From contig NZ_JARXUZ010000001.1 in NCBI RefSeq assembly GCF_029893365.1, forward strand, positions 372,001 through 436,000: a stretch of 64,000 nt of DNA. The letters run 5' to 3'. Shown one piece after another: positions 33,076-43,051 of the stretch. How positions within the stretch are numbered: the stretch's first letter is position 1; every line of letters begins with the position of its first letter. The notes under the pieces are model-generated. The model ran no database searches. It saw only the letters and a program-made list of their open reading frames with translations, and had not been told where the DNA came from. The position numbers and the translations under genes are program-made. This DNA comes from Cryobacterium sp. CG_9.6 (GTDB lineage Bacteria; Actinomycetota; Actinomycetes; Actinomycetales; Microbacteriaceae).

Positions 33076-34152
33076 GTGGCAAATGGAGCGCGGCCCGTGC
33101 GGCCCAGACAACAGCGGATGAACCCTGCGGGGATCTCGACCGGCTCGACCAACGAGCGCGGGGCGACCGGTGCGCCGAGTTGCGACGCGAAGCCGAAAGC
33201 CAAGACCACCGGCAAGTCAGGGAACCCTGCCAAACGCAACAATCCGGCCTACGGGGGTCATGCCACGGTGAAGCCGGCCTCCGCGGCCGATTGGATCTCC
33301 GGAGCGCGCCTCCGCACCCTGCCGCTCGCCATTGCGCCCGTCGCCCTCGGAACCGGCGCTGCCATTGTGGCGAGCGATCCCGGGGTGTACCACCCCGTTC
33401 GGGCACTGCTGGCGCTGCTCGTAGCCCTGTTTCTCCAGGTTGGTGTGAACTACGCGAACGACTATTCCGACGGCATCCGGGGTACTGATAAGTTTCGGAT
33501 CGGTCCGGCGCGACTCACCGGTGCCGGGGCAGCAAAACCGCGCACTGTTCTCACCGTGGCCCTGGCGTTCTTCGGGCTCGCAGCGGTTGCGGGTCTCCTG
33601 CTCGTGATTCTCACTCAGTACTGGTGGTTGCTTCTGGTGGGCGTTGTCGCTATCGGAGCTGCGTGGCTGTACACCGGAGGCAAGAAGCCCTATGGCTACT
33701 TCGGCCTCGGGGAGTTATTCGTCTTCGTGTTCTTCGGACTCGTTGCCACCATGGGAACCACTTACGTGCAGGTGGGACGCATCAACCTCGAGAGCTGGCT
33801 CAGCGGAATCGCCATCGGGCTGATTGCCTGCGCCGTGCTCATGGTCAACAACCTGCGGGACATCGTCCCCGACAAGACCGCCGGGAAGCGCACGCTTGCG
33901 GTGCTGATCGGCCCCATCTGGGGTCGCGTGGCGTTCTGCGTGTTCCTGCTGGTGCCCTTTGTGATTGCCGGGTTCTTTGCGCTCTTCTACCCGCTCGGTT
34001 TTCTCACCTTGTTCGTTCTGCTGCTCGCGCTTCCTGCGTGCATCATTACCGTTACCGGGCGAACGGCCGGCGAACTCATTCTCGCGCTGAAGCTCACGAG
34101 CCTCGCGGCTCTGGCCTACGGCGTGCTGCTGGCGTTGGCCTTCGCCCTCTAA
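33076..34152 (+). CDS. menA: 1,4-Dihydroxy-2-naphthoate polyprenyltransferase
   Basis: MenA attaches the isoprenoid chain to the naphthoate ring in the membrane. The 358-residue UbiA-family protein has the first Asp-rich site NYANDYSDGIRGTD and the second in NNLRDIVPDKTAGKRTL, plus about eight helices. The first 70 residues are a Lys-, Pro- and Ser-rich cytoplasmic extension, typical of the Microbacteriaceae form; the membrane part begins at WISGARLRTLPLA. GTG start at 33076. Confidence 0.95.
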   Translation: MANGARPVRPRQQRMNPAGISTGSTNERGATGAPSCDAKPKAKTTGKSGNPAKRNNPAYGGHATVKPASAADWISGARLRTLPLAIAPVALGTGAAIVASDPGVYHPVRALLALLVALFLQVGVNYANDYSDGIRGTDKFRIGPARLTGAGAAKPRTVLTVALAFFGLAAVAGLLLVILTQYWWLLLVGVVAIGAAWLYTGGKKPYGYFGLGELFVFVFFGLVATMGTTYVQVGRINLESWLSGIAIGLIACAVLMVNNLRDIVPDKTAGKRTLAVLIGPIWGRVAFCVFLLVPFVIAGFFALFYPLGFLTLFVLLLALPACIITVTGRTAGELILALKLTSLAALAYGVLLALAFAL

Positions 34153-34159
34153 CCGTCGC

Positions 34160-34665
34160 CCCACCCGCTGGTCGAGCCTGCACTCGCTGGTCGAGCCCGC
34201 ACCGCTGGGCAAGCCCCACCTGCCGTTCGATCCACACCCGCTGGTCGAGCCCGCACCGCTGGTCGAGCCCGCACCGCTGGTCGAGCTCCGCCCGCTGGTC
34301 GAGCCAGACCCGCTGGTCGAGCCAGACCCGCTGGTCGAGCCAGACCCGCTGGTCGAGCTTGTCGAGACCCCCGCTCGCGCCGTCACAACGAAGGCATGTC
34401 GCACCCACCCGCTGGTCGAGCGCAATTCGTCCTGCGAGCCTCACTCGGCGCGCCGGCCTTCACACGACCGTCAAGCAGCACTCGTCCGTCCAGTCCCACT
34501 CGCCGGACGGGCCGTTGACTGCTGGTCAGACACGACTCGTTGGTGGAGTCCCACTCGTTCTGGAGGCACCACCGCTGATTGAGCCCTCACCGCTGATTGG
34601 CCCCCCAACCCGCTGGTCGAGCTTGTCGAGACCCCCCGCTCACGCCGTCACAACGCAGGCAGATA
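34160..34665. repeat. CTGGTCGAGC repeat array with flanking direct repeats
   Basis: About ten exact copies of CTGGTCGAGC and several degenerate ones lie between menA and the DUF4229 gene. Copies near 34290-34350 are near-perfect 18-mers (CCGCTGGTCGAGCCAGAC). Two 50-base segments, near 34344 and 34611, repeat CTGGTCGAGCTTGTCGAGACC followed by CCGCTC, a CGCCGTCACAACG block and AGGCA. There is no coding frame and no spacer structure of CRISPR type. Confidence 0.75.
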
Positions 34666-34666
34666 C

Positions 34667-35041
34667 TTACGGTGTGACGTCCCGTGCAGGTGTGGACGGC
34701 GCGGTGGGGGCGTCATCAGGTGCATCCGATTCGGGGCGAGGGGCGGCATCCGCTGCGGAAGCAGCCGCACCGGCCGCTTCAACGCGATCAAGGGCAGCGT
34801 CTTCGAGCTCGGCATCTTCGGTGATGACGGGCTTGTCTCGGTGGCGCGCCGCATACAGGTCGCGTGCAACGTTTTCGCGGGGCTTGCGCAGGAAGATGAA
34901 CGAAAGGCTCATGCCGATGATGGTGGCGATCACTGCGGCGATCCACCCTTTGATTCCCAGCGCCAGCAAAATGGCCAGCGGAGCGGCAAATAACAGCACG
35001 CGATAGACCGAATACGACACCCAGGACGGTACAGATTTCAT
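34667..35041 (-). CDS. DUF4229 membrane protein
   Basis: The 124-residue protein has two helices (SYSVYRVLLFAAPLAILLAL and AAVIATIIGMSLSFIFL) followed by RKPRENVARDLY, the DUF4229 signature, and an acidic Ala-rich tail. DUF4229 proteins sit near the menaquinone genes in many actinobacteria, with unknown function. Convergent with menA across the repeat array. Confidence 0.88.
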   Translation of the reverse strand: MKSVPSWVSYSVYRVLLFAAPLAILLALGIKGWIAAVIATIIGMSLSFIFLRKPRENVARDLYAARHRDKPVITEDAELEDAALDRVEAAGAAASAADAAPRPESDAPDDAPTAPSTPARDVTP

Positions 35042-35216
35042 CTCATCAGCATATGATGCGCAACTGAGCGCGCACTGCTCGTGCCCGCATTTGGAGGATT
35101 TTCGAGGCGGAAATGTGGGTGTCCATCAGATACCAAATTGGACACAAATACTTGATGAGACGCTGGTCGGGCGTTGTGGCGTCGCGCCATCCCGGCCACC
35201 GGATTACACTTGAGTC

Positions 35217-35606
35217 ATGCCCAAGCTGCTGATCGGACTCGGACTGGCCGTCCTCATACTGACCGTCTACACGCTCGTGGATTGCGCCCTGTTTGATAGA
35301 AACCGCGTACGTGGTCTTCCGCGCTGGGTCTGGATCCTTGTCATCGTTCTCGTGCCGCTCATCGGGCCGCTGCTGTGGCTCTTCGTTGGTCGCGGACGCG
35401 GAACCACGCCGGTCGGACGATCCTTCCGTACCGTCGCCCCCGATGATGACCCTGATTTTCTCCGGTCTCTCAACGTGGACAAAGACGATCGTGAGCGCCT
35501 GCGCCGCCTCGAAGAAGATCTCGCCAACCTTGACAACCCCGACGCCACTGATAAGAAGACCCCCGAACCGGGCGAGGGTGAGCAGCCGGGTCGCCGCGAC
35601 GTCTGA
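35217..35606 (+). CDS. PLD-nuclease N-terminal (PLDc_N) domain membrane protein
   Basis: The 129-residue protein has two helices: a first near residues 3-25, then VDCALFDRNRVRGLPRWVW and a second helix ending PLLWLFVGRGR. This is the PLDc_N module found at the N-terminus of cardiolipin synthases but here free-standing, followed by a charged cytoplasmic tail. It is commonly encoded near men genes in actinobacteria; function unknown. It is 48 bases upstream of menD. Confidence 0.88.
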   Translation: MPKLLIGLGLAVLILTVYTLVDCALFDRNRVRGLPRWVWILVIVLVPLIGPLLWLFVGRGRGTTPVGRSFRTVAPDDDPDFLRSLNVDKDDRERLRRLEEDLANLDNPDATDKKTPEPGEGEQPGRRDV

Positions 35607-35654
35607 TCGTGCTGCCGCAGCATTCCGGGTCACCAGCCGTTGCTCAGCCGCGGC

Positions 35655-37583
35655 ATGACTGAGCCGATGCCCAGCGGAAGTCCAGCCACCGACTTCAGCT
35701 TTGCGCTGCTGAACGAGTTCGTGCGCCTCGGTGTGCGCCACGTGGTGCTCAGCCCGGGTGCGCGCTCGCAGGCGCTCGCCCTCGCGAGCGCGGAGCTGGA
35801 GCGGCTAGGCCGACTTCGGCTCCACGTGCGCATCGATGAACGCGGCTCGGGGTTCCTCGCGCTGGGGCTCGCCGTGGAGACCGGCGTGCCCGCGCTGGTG
35901 ATCACGACGTCGGGAACAGCCGTGGCTAACCTGCACCCGGCGGTGCTCGAAGCGCACCACTCCGGGGTTCCGCTCATCCTTCTCACGGCCGACCGCCCGA
36001 GCGAACTGCGCGGCATCCGCTCTAACCAAACCACGGTCCAGCCGGGTATCTTCGGCGTCGCCGCTCACCTTTGCCTCGATGTGCCCGCACCAACCGGTGA
36101 ACCCGACGAGGCCGCGGTGGCGCGGCAACTGGCAAGCCGGGCGTTGGATGCCGCCATGGGTCGCCTCACCCAGAACCCCGGGCCGGTTCAGCTCAATCTC
36201 GCCTTTCGGGAGCCTCTCTCCGCGGCGGTGACGCTCGATGATGTTGACGCTGCTGTTGCCGGGGGAACGGGCGTCCTAGCGTCATCGCAGGCCGGGGCCA
36301 CGGCGCACCCGGTAGCAACGGAGCCCACAGCACCGCCTGCCGAGCCCGGCGTGCAGTCCCCGCTCGACCTCGATGGCCGCACCCGGGAAGAACTCGAGAA
36401 CGCGGCAGACCGAGCAGCCTGGGCCCCCGACGACGAGGATGACAGCACTCCGGAAGCCGCCGCTCGCATCGAGGCGGCACGCGACCCGCAGCCGTTGCAG
36501 GTGCACCGCCTCGTGTCCATCGAACCGGGACTGCGCACCGTGGTGGTCGCCGGTCACGGGTCCGGCCCACAGGCCGAGATGCTGGCACGAGCGGGCGGGT
36601 GGCCTCTGCTCGCCGAGGTCTCCAGTGGTTCTCGGTTCGGCCCGAATCTCGTGGTGACCTACCGAGAGCTTCTCCACGCCGACGACCTGGGCGGCCTCAT
36701 CGAACGCGTCATCGTCTTCGGGCACCCCACCCTCAGCCGCGAGATCCCAGCGCTCATTGGCCGAGCCGATGTCGAGACCATCGTCGTGGCCCCGGCCGGC
36801 CTCGAGTGGTACAACCCGGCGCACGCCGTGCATACGCTCGCTCGTGCGGTCGAAGCGGATGCGGCATCCGTCGCTTCGGCCAGCACGCCCGCGGCTCGTG
36901 AATGGCTCGGACGCTGGGTCATGACGAGCCGACACCTTCTGGCAGCAGAGCTCGAGTCCGAGGCGACTCCGCTAGATAAGCGTGGGATTTCCCGTGCGGA
37001 ACTGGCGGCCCTGCGCGCTCCTCTCACCCGGCCGCTCCTTGTGGATGCCGTGTGGCGAGCCTCGTGGCCACACGATCGCCTCGTTCTCGGCGCCTCTCGG
37101 CTCATTCGTGAAGCCGACCGGCGGGTACCCGGAAAGAAGATTGCGGTGCACTCCAACCGCGGGCTGGCCGGTATCGACGGCACGATTTCCACGGCGATGG
37201 GTATCGCGCTGGCCAGTCAGGGCAGCTTCGACGGCGAGTCGCCCGCGTCTGCCGGTGTGACACGGCTGCTGCTGGGGGACATCACCCTCTTTCACGATGT
37301 GAGTTCGCTTCTGCTGGCACCGGGCGAAACCCCGCCGCGCCTGCAGGTGATCGTGGGCGTCGACGGCGGAGGCACCATCTTTGACGGTCTCGAGGTGGCT
37401 GGAACCGCCCCGGCCGATGCCCTCACCCGGGTGCTGTACACACCGCGCACGGCCGATCTCGCCGCTCTGGCAGCCGCGTTCGGCTGGGAGTACACGCTCG
37501 CAGCCACGCGGAGCGACCTCGAACAGGCACTCACCGGCGCCCCGGCGGGCCCCAGTATCGTCGAGGTTCCGCTCGCCCGCTGA
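35655..37583 (+). CDS. menD: SEPHCHC synthase
   Basis: MenD is a thiamine-diphosphate enzyme joining isochorismate and 2-oxoglutarate. The 642-residue protein has the substrate motif [13 protein letters not shown], the catalytic Glu in [14 protein letters not shown], and a C-terminal ThDP/metal domain with [14 protein letters not shown] long linker at residues about 190-270 is Ala/Glu-rich. SPGAR replaces the usual SPGSR. I prefer ATG 35655 over TTG 35640, with weak ribosome-binding evidence for either. Confidence 0.95.
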   Translation: MTEPMPSGSPATDFSFALLNEFVRLGVRHVVLSPGARSQALALASAELERLGRLRLHVRIDERGSGFLALGLAVETGVPALVITTSGTAVANLHPAVLEAHHSGVPLILLTADRPSELRGIRSNQTTVQPGIFGVAAHLCLDVPAPTGEPDEAAVARQLASRALDAAMGRLTQNPGPVQLNLAFREPLSAAVTLDDVDAAVAGGTGVLASSQAGATAHPVATEPTAPPAEPGVQSPLDLDGRTREELENAADRAAWAPDDEDDSTPEAAARIEAARDPQPLQVHRLVSIEPGLRTVVVAGHGSGPQAEMLARAGGWPLLAEVSSGSRFGPNLVVTYRELLHADDLGGLIERVIVFGHPTLSREIPALIGRADVETIVVAPAGLEWYNPAHAVHTLARAVEADAASVASASTPAAREWLGRWVMTSRHLLAAELESEATPLDKRGISRAELAALRAPLTRPLLVDAVWRASWPHDRLVLGASRLIREADRRVPGKKIAVHSNRGLAGIDGTISTAMGIALASQGSFDGESPASAGVTRLLLGDITLFHDVSSLLLAPGETPPRLQVIVGVDGGGTIFDGLEVAGTAPADALTRVLYTPRTADLAALAAAFGWEYTLAATRSDLEQALTGAPAGPSIVEVPLAR

Positions 37584-37610
37584 GCCACGGGCCGCCACCG
37601 CGCCTGCCTA

Positions 37611-37856
37611 GTGGCGTTTGCACCTTCCCGTGCTCCGGGAGGGTGCGAAGGTTGCCGGGGTGTCCACGCGACGCCCGTACGGCGGCATCCGCACGCTTAA
37701 CTGGCGGCTATCGCACCTTGCGCGGCTCCGGGAGGGTGCGAAGGTTGCCGGGGTGGCGCAGAGGACGCCCGCCTAGCGGCTTTCGCACCTTCCGTGGAAC
37801 CGGGAGGGTGCGAAGCCCGCCGGTGACCGCGCGGAAGGTGCGAACGTCTCCAGAGA
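37611..37856. repeat. Three GCACCTTCC hairpin repeats
   Basis: Three copies (near 37617-37650, 37709-37743 and 37781-37815) share CGCACCTT, a loop, and CCGGGAGGGTGCGAAG, each able to fold on itself. The first two are followed by GTTGCCGGGGTG. Each is preceded by a CTxGxGGC-like stretch. They fill the gap between the convergent menD and menF genes and show no coding frame. Confidence 0.7.
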
Positions 37857-37857
37857 C

Positions 37858-39090
37858 CTAGCCGAAGGCCTCGACGATCGGCCGAAACTTCATCTTCGTC
37901 TCGGCAAGTTCGTGCTCAGGGTCGGAATCCGCCACTATGCCGCAACCGGCATATGCCGTAACGGTCCCGGTGCGGCTCACCTGGGCGCACCGCAGGGCGA
38001 TCGCCCACTCCCCATCTCCGTCGGCGCCCACCCAGCCGACCGGACCGGCGTAGCGGCCACGGTCAAAGGGTTCGAGCTCGCGAATCAGATCCTGCGCGCT
38101 CGCGGTGGGAGTGCCGGCCACGGCCGCAGTCGGGTGCAGGGCGGCAATGAGGTCCAGGGATGTTGAGCCGTCATTGAGCGTTCCCTCGACATCCGTGGCC
38201 AGATGCCAAAGATTCGGCAACTTCACAGTAAACGGAATCTCGCTGGAGGTGAGCACCGAGGTGTGCGGCCGCAGCGACTTGAGCACACTCTGCACCGCGA
38301 ATTCATGCTCGTCACCGTCTTTGGTGGAGGTGGCGAGAGTGAGAGCCGCCTCGGTATCCGCCACCGCATCGGCACCGCGAGAGATGGTGCCGGCCAGCAC
38401 CCGCGCATTCACCTCGCCATGGTTGGCGCGAATCAGCGTTTCCGGGCTCGACCCCACCAGGCCGTCGACGGCGTAGGTCCAGCAGTCCGGGTACCCGAGG
38501 GCAAGCTTGGTGATCGCTCGTCGCAGGTCCGATTCCTCGGGCAGACGCCCCACGAGGTCCCGGGCGAGAACAACCTTGTTCACCTGCTCCGACCCAATCC
38601 GGGTCACCGCCTCGGCAACGGCGTTGCGATAGGCGGCCGGCGGAAGCTCCCCGGGCAGCAGCGAGATGCGGTATTCGTTGCCCAGCGGGTCGAGGGAGAG
38701 CGGATGCGTGGGCTTCGTCCCACCCGTGGGCCACACGCGGGTCACCCAGCACTGCCCGTTCTCGCGCCCCACAATGATCTCCGGCACCATCAACACGCTC
38801 GTCTCGGCCGACGACTCATCGAACGCGAACGCTCCAAAAGCCAGCAGTCCGGTGCCGGTTCGTTGCAGCGGATCGGTCACCGTGGAGGCGGCGACGACGG
38901 CCTGCCACGCGGTGGCGGCATCCGTCATTCGGGTTGGGCCCGAGAATTCGAGTCGCAGCGCGCACCCAATACCTGCAAGACCCTGGTTGCGGCGCATCCA
39001 CAGCAGGGGCTGGCGTTGGTCGAGGAGCAAGACCAGCTGCCGGATATCGGGGATTGGGGAGGTTTCGACCGTTAGGGCCTGCACATTCAC
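37858..39090 (-). CDS. menF: Isochorismate synthase
   Basis: MenF converts chorismate to isochorismate, the first menaquinone step. The 410-residue protein has the C-terminal chorismate-binding domain: VNKVVLARDL, the GSSPETLIR loop, ARVLAGTISRGA, and the late LHPTAAVAGTPT and GRYAGPVGWVGADGDG motifs with conserved Glu ligands for Mg. GTG start at 39090. It is divergent from menG with 64 bases between, so the two promoters overlap. Confidence 0.95.
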   Translation of the reverse strand: MNVQALTVETSPIPDIRQLVLLLDQRQPLLWMRRNQGLAGIGCALRLEFSGPTRMTDAATAWQAVVAASTVTDPLQRTGTGLLAFGAFAFDESSAETSVLMVPEIIVGRENGQCWVTRVWPTGGTKPTHPLSLDPLGNEYRISLLPGELPPAAYRNAVAEAVTRIGSEQVNKVVLARDLVGRLPEESDLRRAITKLALGYPDCWTYAVDGLVGSSPETLIRANHGEVNARVLAGTISRGADAVADTEAALTLATSTKDGDEHEFAVQSVLKSLRPHTSVLTSSEIPFTVKLPNLWHLATDVEGTLNDGSTSLDLIAALHPTAAVAGTPTASAQDLIRELEPFDRGRYAGPVGWVGADGDGEWAIALRCAQVSRTGTVTAYAGCGIVADSDPEHELAETKMKFRPIVEAFG

Positions 39091-39154
39091 GTGATTAGAC
39101 TACGCCCGCCCGTGTGTCCATCTGGCTCACACCTGCGGGTTCTAGACTGGTGTA

Positions 39155-39904
39155 GTGAATAGAGCAGACCTCACCAAACGGCCCGCGCAGGTGGCTGCCA
39201 TGTTCGACGAGGTCGCCGCGCACTACGACCGCACGAATGCTGTGTTGTCCATGGGTAACGCGACACTCTGGCGCGTCGCCACCACGCGCGCGGTCAACCC
39301 GAAGCCGGGCGAGCGCATCCTCGACATTGCTGCCGGCACAGGCACCTCCAGTGCCGCTCTCGCGCGCACGGGCGCTCACATTGTGGCCGCCGACTTTTCC
39401 GCCGGCATGATTGAGGTAGGGCGCACCCGTCACGCGGACAATCCCAACATCGAGTTCGTGCAAGCGGATGCCACGGCACTGCCCTTCGCGGACGGTGAGT
39501 TCGACGCCGTCACGAGCAGTTTCGGTCTGCGCAATGTGGTGCTGCCCCAGAAAGCGCTCGCCGAGTTTTACCGGGTCACCAAGCCCGGTGGACGCATTGT
39601 CATATGCGAGTTCTCCACGCCGCCCGTCACCCCGGTGCGCGTCGGATATTTTGCCTACCTCAACCACGTGATGCCGGCCGTCGTGCGACTGGCCTCATCC
39701 AACGCCGAGGCGTACGACTACCTCGGTGAATCGATTGAGGCCTGGCCTGTGCAGGCCACACTGAGCGGATGGCTCCGCGACGCGGGGTACGACGAGGTTG
39801 CGTACCGCAATCTCACACTCGGTATTGTCGCCCTGCACCGCGGCATCAAGCCGACTGCGCAGCTCGAGACGACCGAGCCCGCCGCTACCGAAACAGTGTC
39901 CTGA
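39155..39904 (+). CDS. menG: Demethylmenaquinone methyltransferase
   Basis: The enzyme adds the final methyl group with S-adenosylmethionine. The 249-residue UbiE/MenG protein has motif I LDIAAGTGTSSAAL, SFGLRNV and the RVTKPGGRIVICEFSTPP segment, plus the N-terminal VAAHYDRTN. GTG start at 39155. A polyprenyl diphosphate synthase follows 31 bases downstream. Confidence 0.96.
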   Translation: MNRADLTKRPAQVAAMFDEVAAHYDRTNAVLSMGNATLWRVATTRAVNPKPGERILDIAAGTGTSSAALARTGAHIVAADFSAGMIEVGRTRHADNPNIEFVQADATALPFADGEFDAVTSSFGLRNVVLPQKALAEFYRVTKPGGRIVICEFSTPPVTPVRVGYFAYLNHVMPAVVRLASSNAEAYDYLGESIEAWPVQATLSGWLRDAGYDEVAYRNLTLGIVALHRGIKPTAQLETTEPAATETVS

Positions 39905-39935
39905 GTTCTTTGTCCCCCCTCGTTAGGCCGAAAAA

Positions 39936-41006
39936 GTGAAACGTAGAGCACCCGTGGTGCGGCGCAGCCCCTCCGTAACGAGTCAGCTCGGGCTGAGCGA
40001 GCGCATTTTCTCCACCGCTGCAGACCGTGGCCTCGCCAACAATATTGATCGAGGGATCGCGGAGATCGAGACGTCGCTCATTGGCGAACTCGTGTACGCC
40101 AATGAGATTGCCAATGCGACGACCCGGTACCTGTTCAACGCGGGTGGCAAGCGCGTGCGGCCCATGTTGGCGCTGCTCACCTCGCACCTCGGTGAGGGCG
40201 GCATTCCCGATGTGATCACCGCGGCCAGCGCGATTGAACTCACCCACCTTGCCTCGCTTTACCACGATGACGTCATGGACGATTCCGACAAGCGTCGTGG
40301 TGTTCCCAGCGCCCAGTCCGTCTGGGGCAATTCCGTTGCCATCCTCACCGGAGACCTGCTGTTCGCCCGCGCAAGCCAGCTGATGGCTCGTCTCGGTGAG
40401 CGCGCCATCCGCTTGCAGGCGGCGACCTTTGAACGACTGGTCCTCGGCCAGTTTCGGGAGACGGTGGGAGTGCGCCCCGGCGAGGATCCGGTGGAGCACT
40501 ACATTGGGGTGCTCGCCGACAAGACTGGTTCTCTGATCGCTGCGGCGGCGCAGGCCGGGGTCGTCTTCTCCAACGCACCGGCCGAGTACGAGCAGCCCGT
40601 GGTGACCTTTGGTGAGAAGATCGGCGTGGCCTTTCAGCTGATTGACGATGTTCTTGATCTCTCTCCGCAGCCGGAGGCAACCGGCAAGGTTCCGGGCACG
40701 GACCTGCGTGCCGGTGTCGCGACGCTCCCGCTGCTCCGTCTGCGTGAGCGGGCATCCACGAACGGTGCCGACACGGACCTTCTCGCCCGTCTGGAACGCG
40801 ACGTGATGGCGAGTAACGGCGTGGCCACCGAGGCAGCGGACTCAGCCATCACCGCGTTGCGGGAACACCCCGTCACCTCCGAAACCCTGGCCGAGGCGCA
40901 TTCATGGGCCCGTGACGCTGTTGCCGCACTCTCCCCTCTGCCCACCGGGCCGGTCAAGAAGGCGCTCACCCGATTCGCCGAGACCATCGTCGAGCGATCA
41001 AGTTAG
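39936..41006 (+). CDS. Polyprenyl diphosphate synthase
   Basis: The 356-residue trans-prenyltransferase makes the long isoprenoid chain of menaquinone. Both Asp-rich motifs are present: LYHDDVMDDSDKRRG near residue 108 and LIDDVLDLSPQ near 232, with GGKRVRPML upstream. The residue five before the first motif is bulky-free, consistent with long products, but chain length cannot be fixed. GTG start at 39936; downstream is fprA after 10 bases. Confidence 0.94.
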   Translation: MKRRAPVVRRSPSVTSQLGLSERIFSTAADRGLANNIDRGIAEIETSLIGELVYANEIANATTRYLFNAGGKRVRPMLALLTSHLGEGGIPDVITAASAIELTHLASLYHDDVMDDSDKRRGVPSAQSVWGNSVAILTGDLLFARASQLMARLGERAIRLQAATFERLVLGQFRETVGVRPGEDPVEHYIGVLADKTGSLIAAAAQAGVVFSNAPAEYEQPVVTFGEKIGVAFQLIDDVLDLSPQPEATGKVPGTDLRAGVATLPLLRLRERASTNGADTDLLARLERDVMASNGVATEAADSAITALREHPVTSETLAEAHSWARDAVAALSPLPTGPVKKALTRFAETIVERSS

Positions 41007-41016
41007 AAAGGCCTCA

Positions 41017-42423
41017 GTGACCAAATTACGATTGGCCATCGTCGGGGCAGGACCAGCCGGCATCTACGCCGCAGACATCCTGCTGAAAGCGGAACGCAAC
41101 TTTGAGGTCTCCATCGACCTCTTTGACCACCTCCCGGCACCCTACGGGCTCGTGCGCTACGGTGTCGCGCCGGATCACCCCCGCATCAAGGGAATCGTGA
41201 CAGCTCTGCGCGGCGTTCTCGACAGTGGCGATGTTCGCATTTTCGGGAACGTGCGCTTCGGCGTGGACGTGACCCTCGCTGACCTCAAAAAGCACTACAA
41301 CGCGGTGGTTTTCGCAACCGGGGCCACCCAAGACGCCGACCTGAACATTCCCGGAATGGACCTTGACGGTTCGTATGGCGCCGCCGATTTCGTCAGCTGG
41401 TTTGCGGGGCACCCCGACGTGCCGCGTACCTGGCCGCTGGAAGCCAAGGAGATCGCGGTAATCGGCAACGGCAACGTGGCCCTCGACGTGTCGCGCATGC
41501 TCATCAAGCACGCGGATGATCTGCTCTCGACCGAGATTGCGGAGAATGTCTACGCGGGCCTCAATTCGTCACCGGTGACCGACGTTCATATCTTTGGCCG
41601 ACGTGGTCCCACATCCGTTAAATTCACCCCGCTGGAACTGCGTGAGGTGGGTGAACTGCGCGACGTGGACATGATTGTCTACGACGAGGACTTCGATTAC
41701 AGCGACGCCGCCCGCGACGCCGTGGCGAGCAACAAGCAGGTCTTCGTGATCGATAAAACGCTGCAGCAGTGGCGACAGCGCGAGACGGGCAGTGCGAGCC
41801 GTCGTCTGCACCTGCATTTCTTTGCCAAGCCGATTGAGATCGTCGACGACGGTACCGGCCGGGTTGGAGCGTTCCGCTGGGAGCGCACGGCCAGCGACGG
41901 TGCAGGCGGCGTGGTGGGCACCGGAGAGTTCCGCGAGATTGCCGTGCAGGCCGTTTACCGGGCGGTGGGCTACTTCGGGTCCGAGCTTCCGGACGTGCCC
42001 TTCGACAAGAAGCGGGGCGTGATTCCGAACCGCGAGGGACAGGTGCTGCGTCGCGATCCCGCCGCTGGAACCGGTGGGTTGTTCAACCAGCAGATGTATG
42101 GCGTCTACACCACGGGATGGATCAAGCGGGGACCGGTGGGGCTCATTGGCCACACCAAGTCTGATGCGATGGAGACCATCCGTCACCTGATCAATGACCT
42201 CGGCAACTGGTGGCTTCCCTCAGCGCCCTCGGAGGAGAGCATTGTGGCCCTGCTCGACGAACGCGGCGTGCAGTACACCGGAATCGACGGGTGGCACAAC
42301 CTCGACCAGCACGAACTCGCCCTCGGTGAGGCGGCCGGTCGTCTGCGGGTGAAAGTGGTCCCGCGCGACGAGATGGTTGCCATCTCCCGCGGCGAGTTTG
42401 CGTCCCAGTCGGCGGACCGCTAA
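41017..42423 (+). CDS. fprA: Ferredoxin/adrenodoxin-NADP+ reductase
   Basis: The 468-residue flavoprotein has the FAD loop VGAGPAGIYAADILL, the adrenodoxin-reductase-type RYGVAPDHPRIKG, and the NADP loop VIGNGNVALDVSRM. It resembles mycobacterial FprA and passes electrons between NADPH and ferredoxins. GTG at 41017 follows AAAGG. It ends the menG-prenyl synthase transcript, with a terminator at 42430. Confidence 0.94.
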   Translation: MTKLRLAIVGAGPAGIYAADILLKAERNFEVSIDLFDHLPAPYGLVRYGVAPDHPRIKGIVTALRGVLDSGDVRIFGNVRFGVDVTLADLKKHYNAVVFATGATQDADLNIPGMDLDGSYGAADFVSWFAGHPDVPRTWPLEAKEIAVIGNGNVALDVSRMLIKHADDLLSTEIAENVYAGLNSSPVTDVHIFGRRGPTSVKFTPLELREVGELRDVDMIVYDEDFDYSDAARDAVASNKQVFVIDKTLQQWRQRETGSASRRLHLHFFAKPIEIVDDGTGRVGAFRWERTASDGAGGVVGTGEFREIAVQAVYRAVGYFGSELPDVPFDKKRGVIPNREGQVLRRDPAAGTGGLFNQQMYGVYTTGWIKRGPVGLIGHTKSDAMETIRHLINDLGNWWLPSAPSEESIVALLDERGVQYTGIDGWHNLDQHELALGEAAGRLRVKVVPRDEMVAISRGEFASQSADR

Positions 42424-42429
42424 ACAGCG

Positions 42430-42464
42430 ATGGAGGTCGTCCCGTCTCGCGGGACGACCTCCAT
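42430..42464. terminator. Bidirectional hairpin terminator
   Basis: ATGGAGGTCGTCCCG and CGGGACGACCTCCAT form a 15-bp perfect stem between the convergent fprA and YajQ genes. Confidence 0.8.
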
Positions 42465-42488
42465 GTGACGGTCGTGTGGAGCCGAGGT

Positions 42489-42977
42489 TTAGCGGAAGTT
42501 CACAAACTGCAGGGCGACGTCAAGGTCTTTTCCCTTGAGCAGCGCCATCACGGCTTGCAGATCGTCACGGCTTTTGGAACTCACCCGTAGCTCGTCGCCC
42601 TGAATCTGGCTCTTCACGCCCTTCGGGCCCTCGTCACGAATGATCTTGCCGATCTTCTTCGCGTTCTCCTGGTCAATACCGGCCTTCATCGAGGTTTCGA
42701 TGCGATATTCCTTGCCGGACGCGAACGGCTCACCGGCGTCAAGGCTGCGCAGAGAGATACCGCGCTTGATCAGCTTGGCCTCGAACACCTCGAGGATGGC
42801 CTTTACGCGTTCCTCGGTGTTTGCTTTCATGAGCACCTTTTCACCGCTCATGGCGATTGAGGCTCCCACATTCTTGAAGTCATACCGCTGTGCGACCTCT
42901 TTGTGAGCCTGGTTGAGGGCGTTGTCGACCTCCATCGGGTCCACCTTGCTAACGATGTCGAACGTAGAATCTGCCAT
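42489..42977 (-). CDS. YajQ family (UPF0234) nucleotide-binding protein
   Basis: The 162-residue protein ([23 protein letters not shown], and [23 protein letters not shown]) is a complete YajQ. It has two RRM-like folds. Some members bind cyclic di-GMP and act with transcription factors; others bind nucleotides or RNA. No partner is nearby. It stands alone. Confidence 0.95.
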   Translation of the reverse strand: MADSTFDIVSKVDPMEVDNALNQAHKEVAQRYDFKNVGASIAMSGEKVLMKANTEERVKAILEVFEAKLIKRGISLRSLDAGEPFASGKEYRIETSMKAGIDQENAKKIGKIIRDEGPKGVKSQIQGDELRVSSKSRDDLQAVMALLKGKDLDVALQFVNFR

Positions 42978-43051
42978 GGACCCATCGTACTGGGCGCTTT
43001 CCCGGGCAGGAGGGGGATCCCGGTACCGAGAGGGGAGCCCGACCGCGAAAG

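Noticed and set aside
31768..33111. 447-residue open frame antisense to menE
   Set aside because: Shadow of menE third-position GC; no domain, and menE motifs are complete.
34160..34665. CRISPR array
   Set aside because: Units are short, abut or vary in spacing, and have no unique spacers or cas genes nearby.
33624..35006. 460-residue frame from within menA through the repeat array
   Set aside because: It reads menA out of frame and then low-complexity RWSS repeats from CTGGTCGAGC; an artefact of the repeats.
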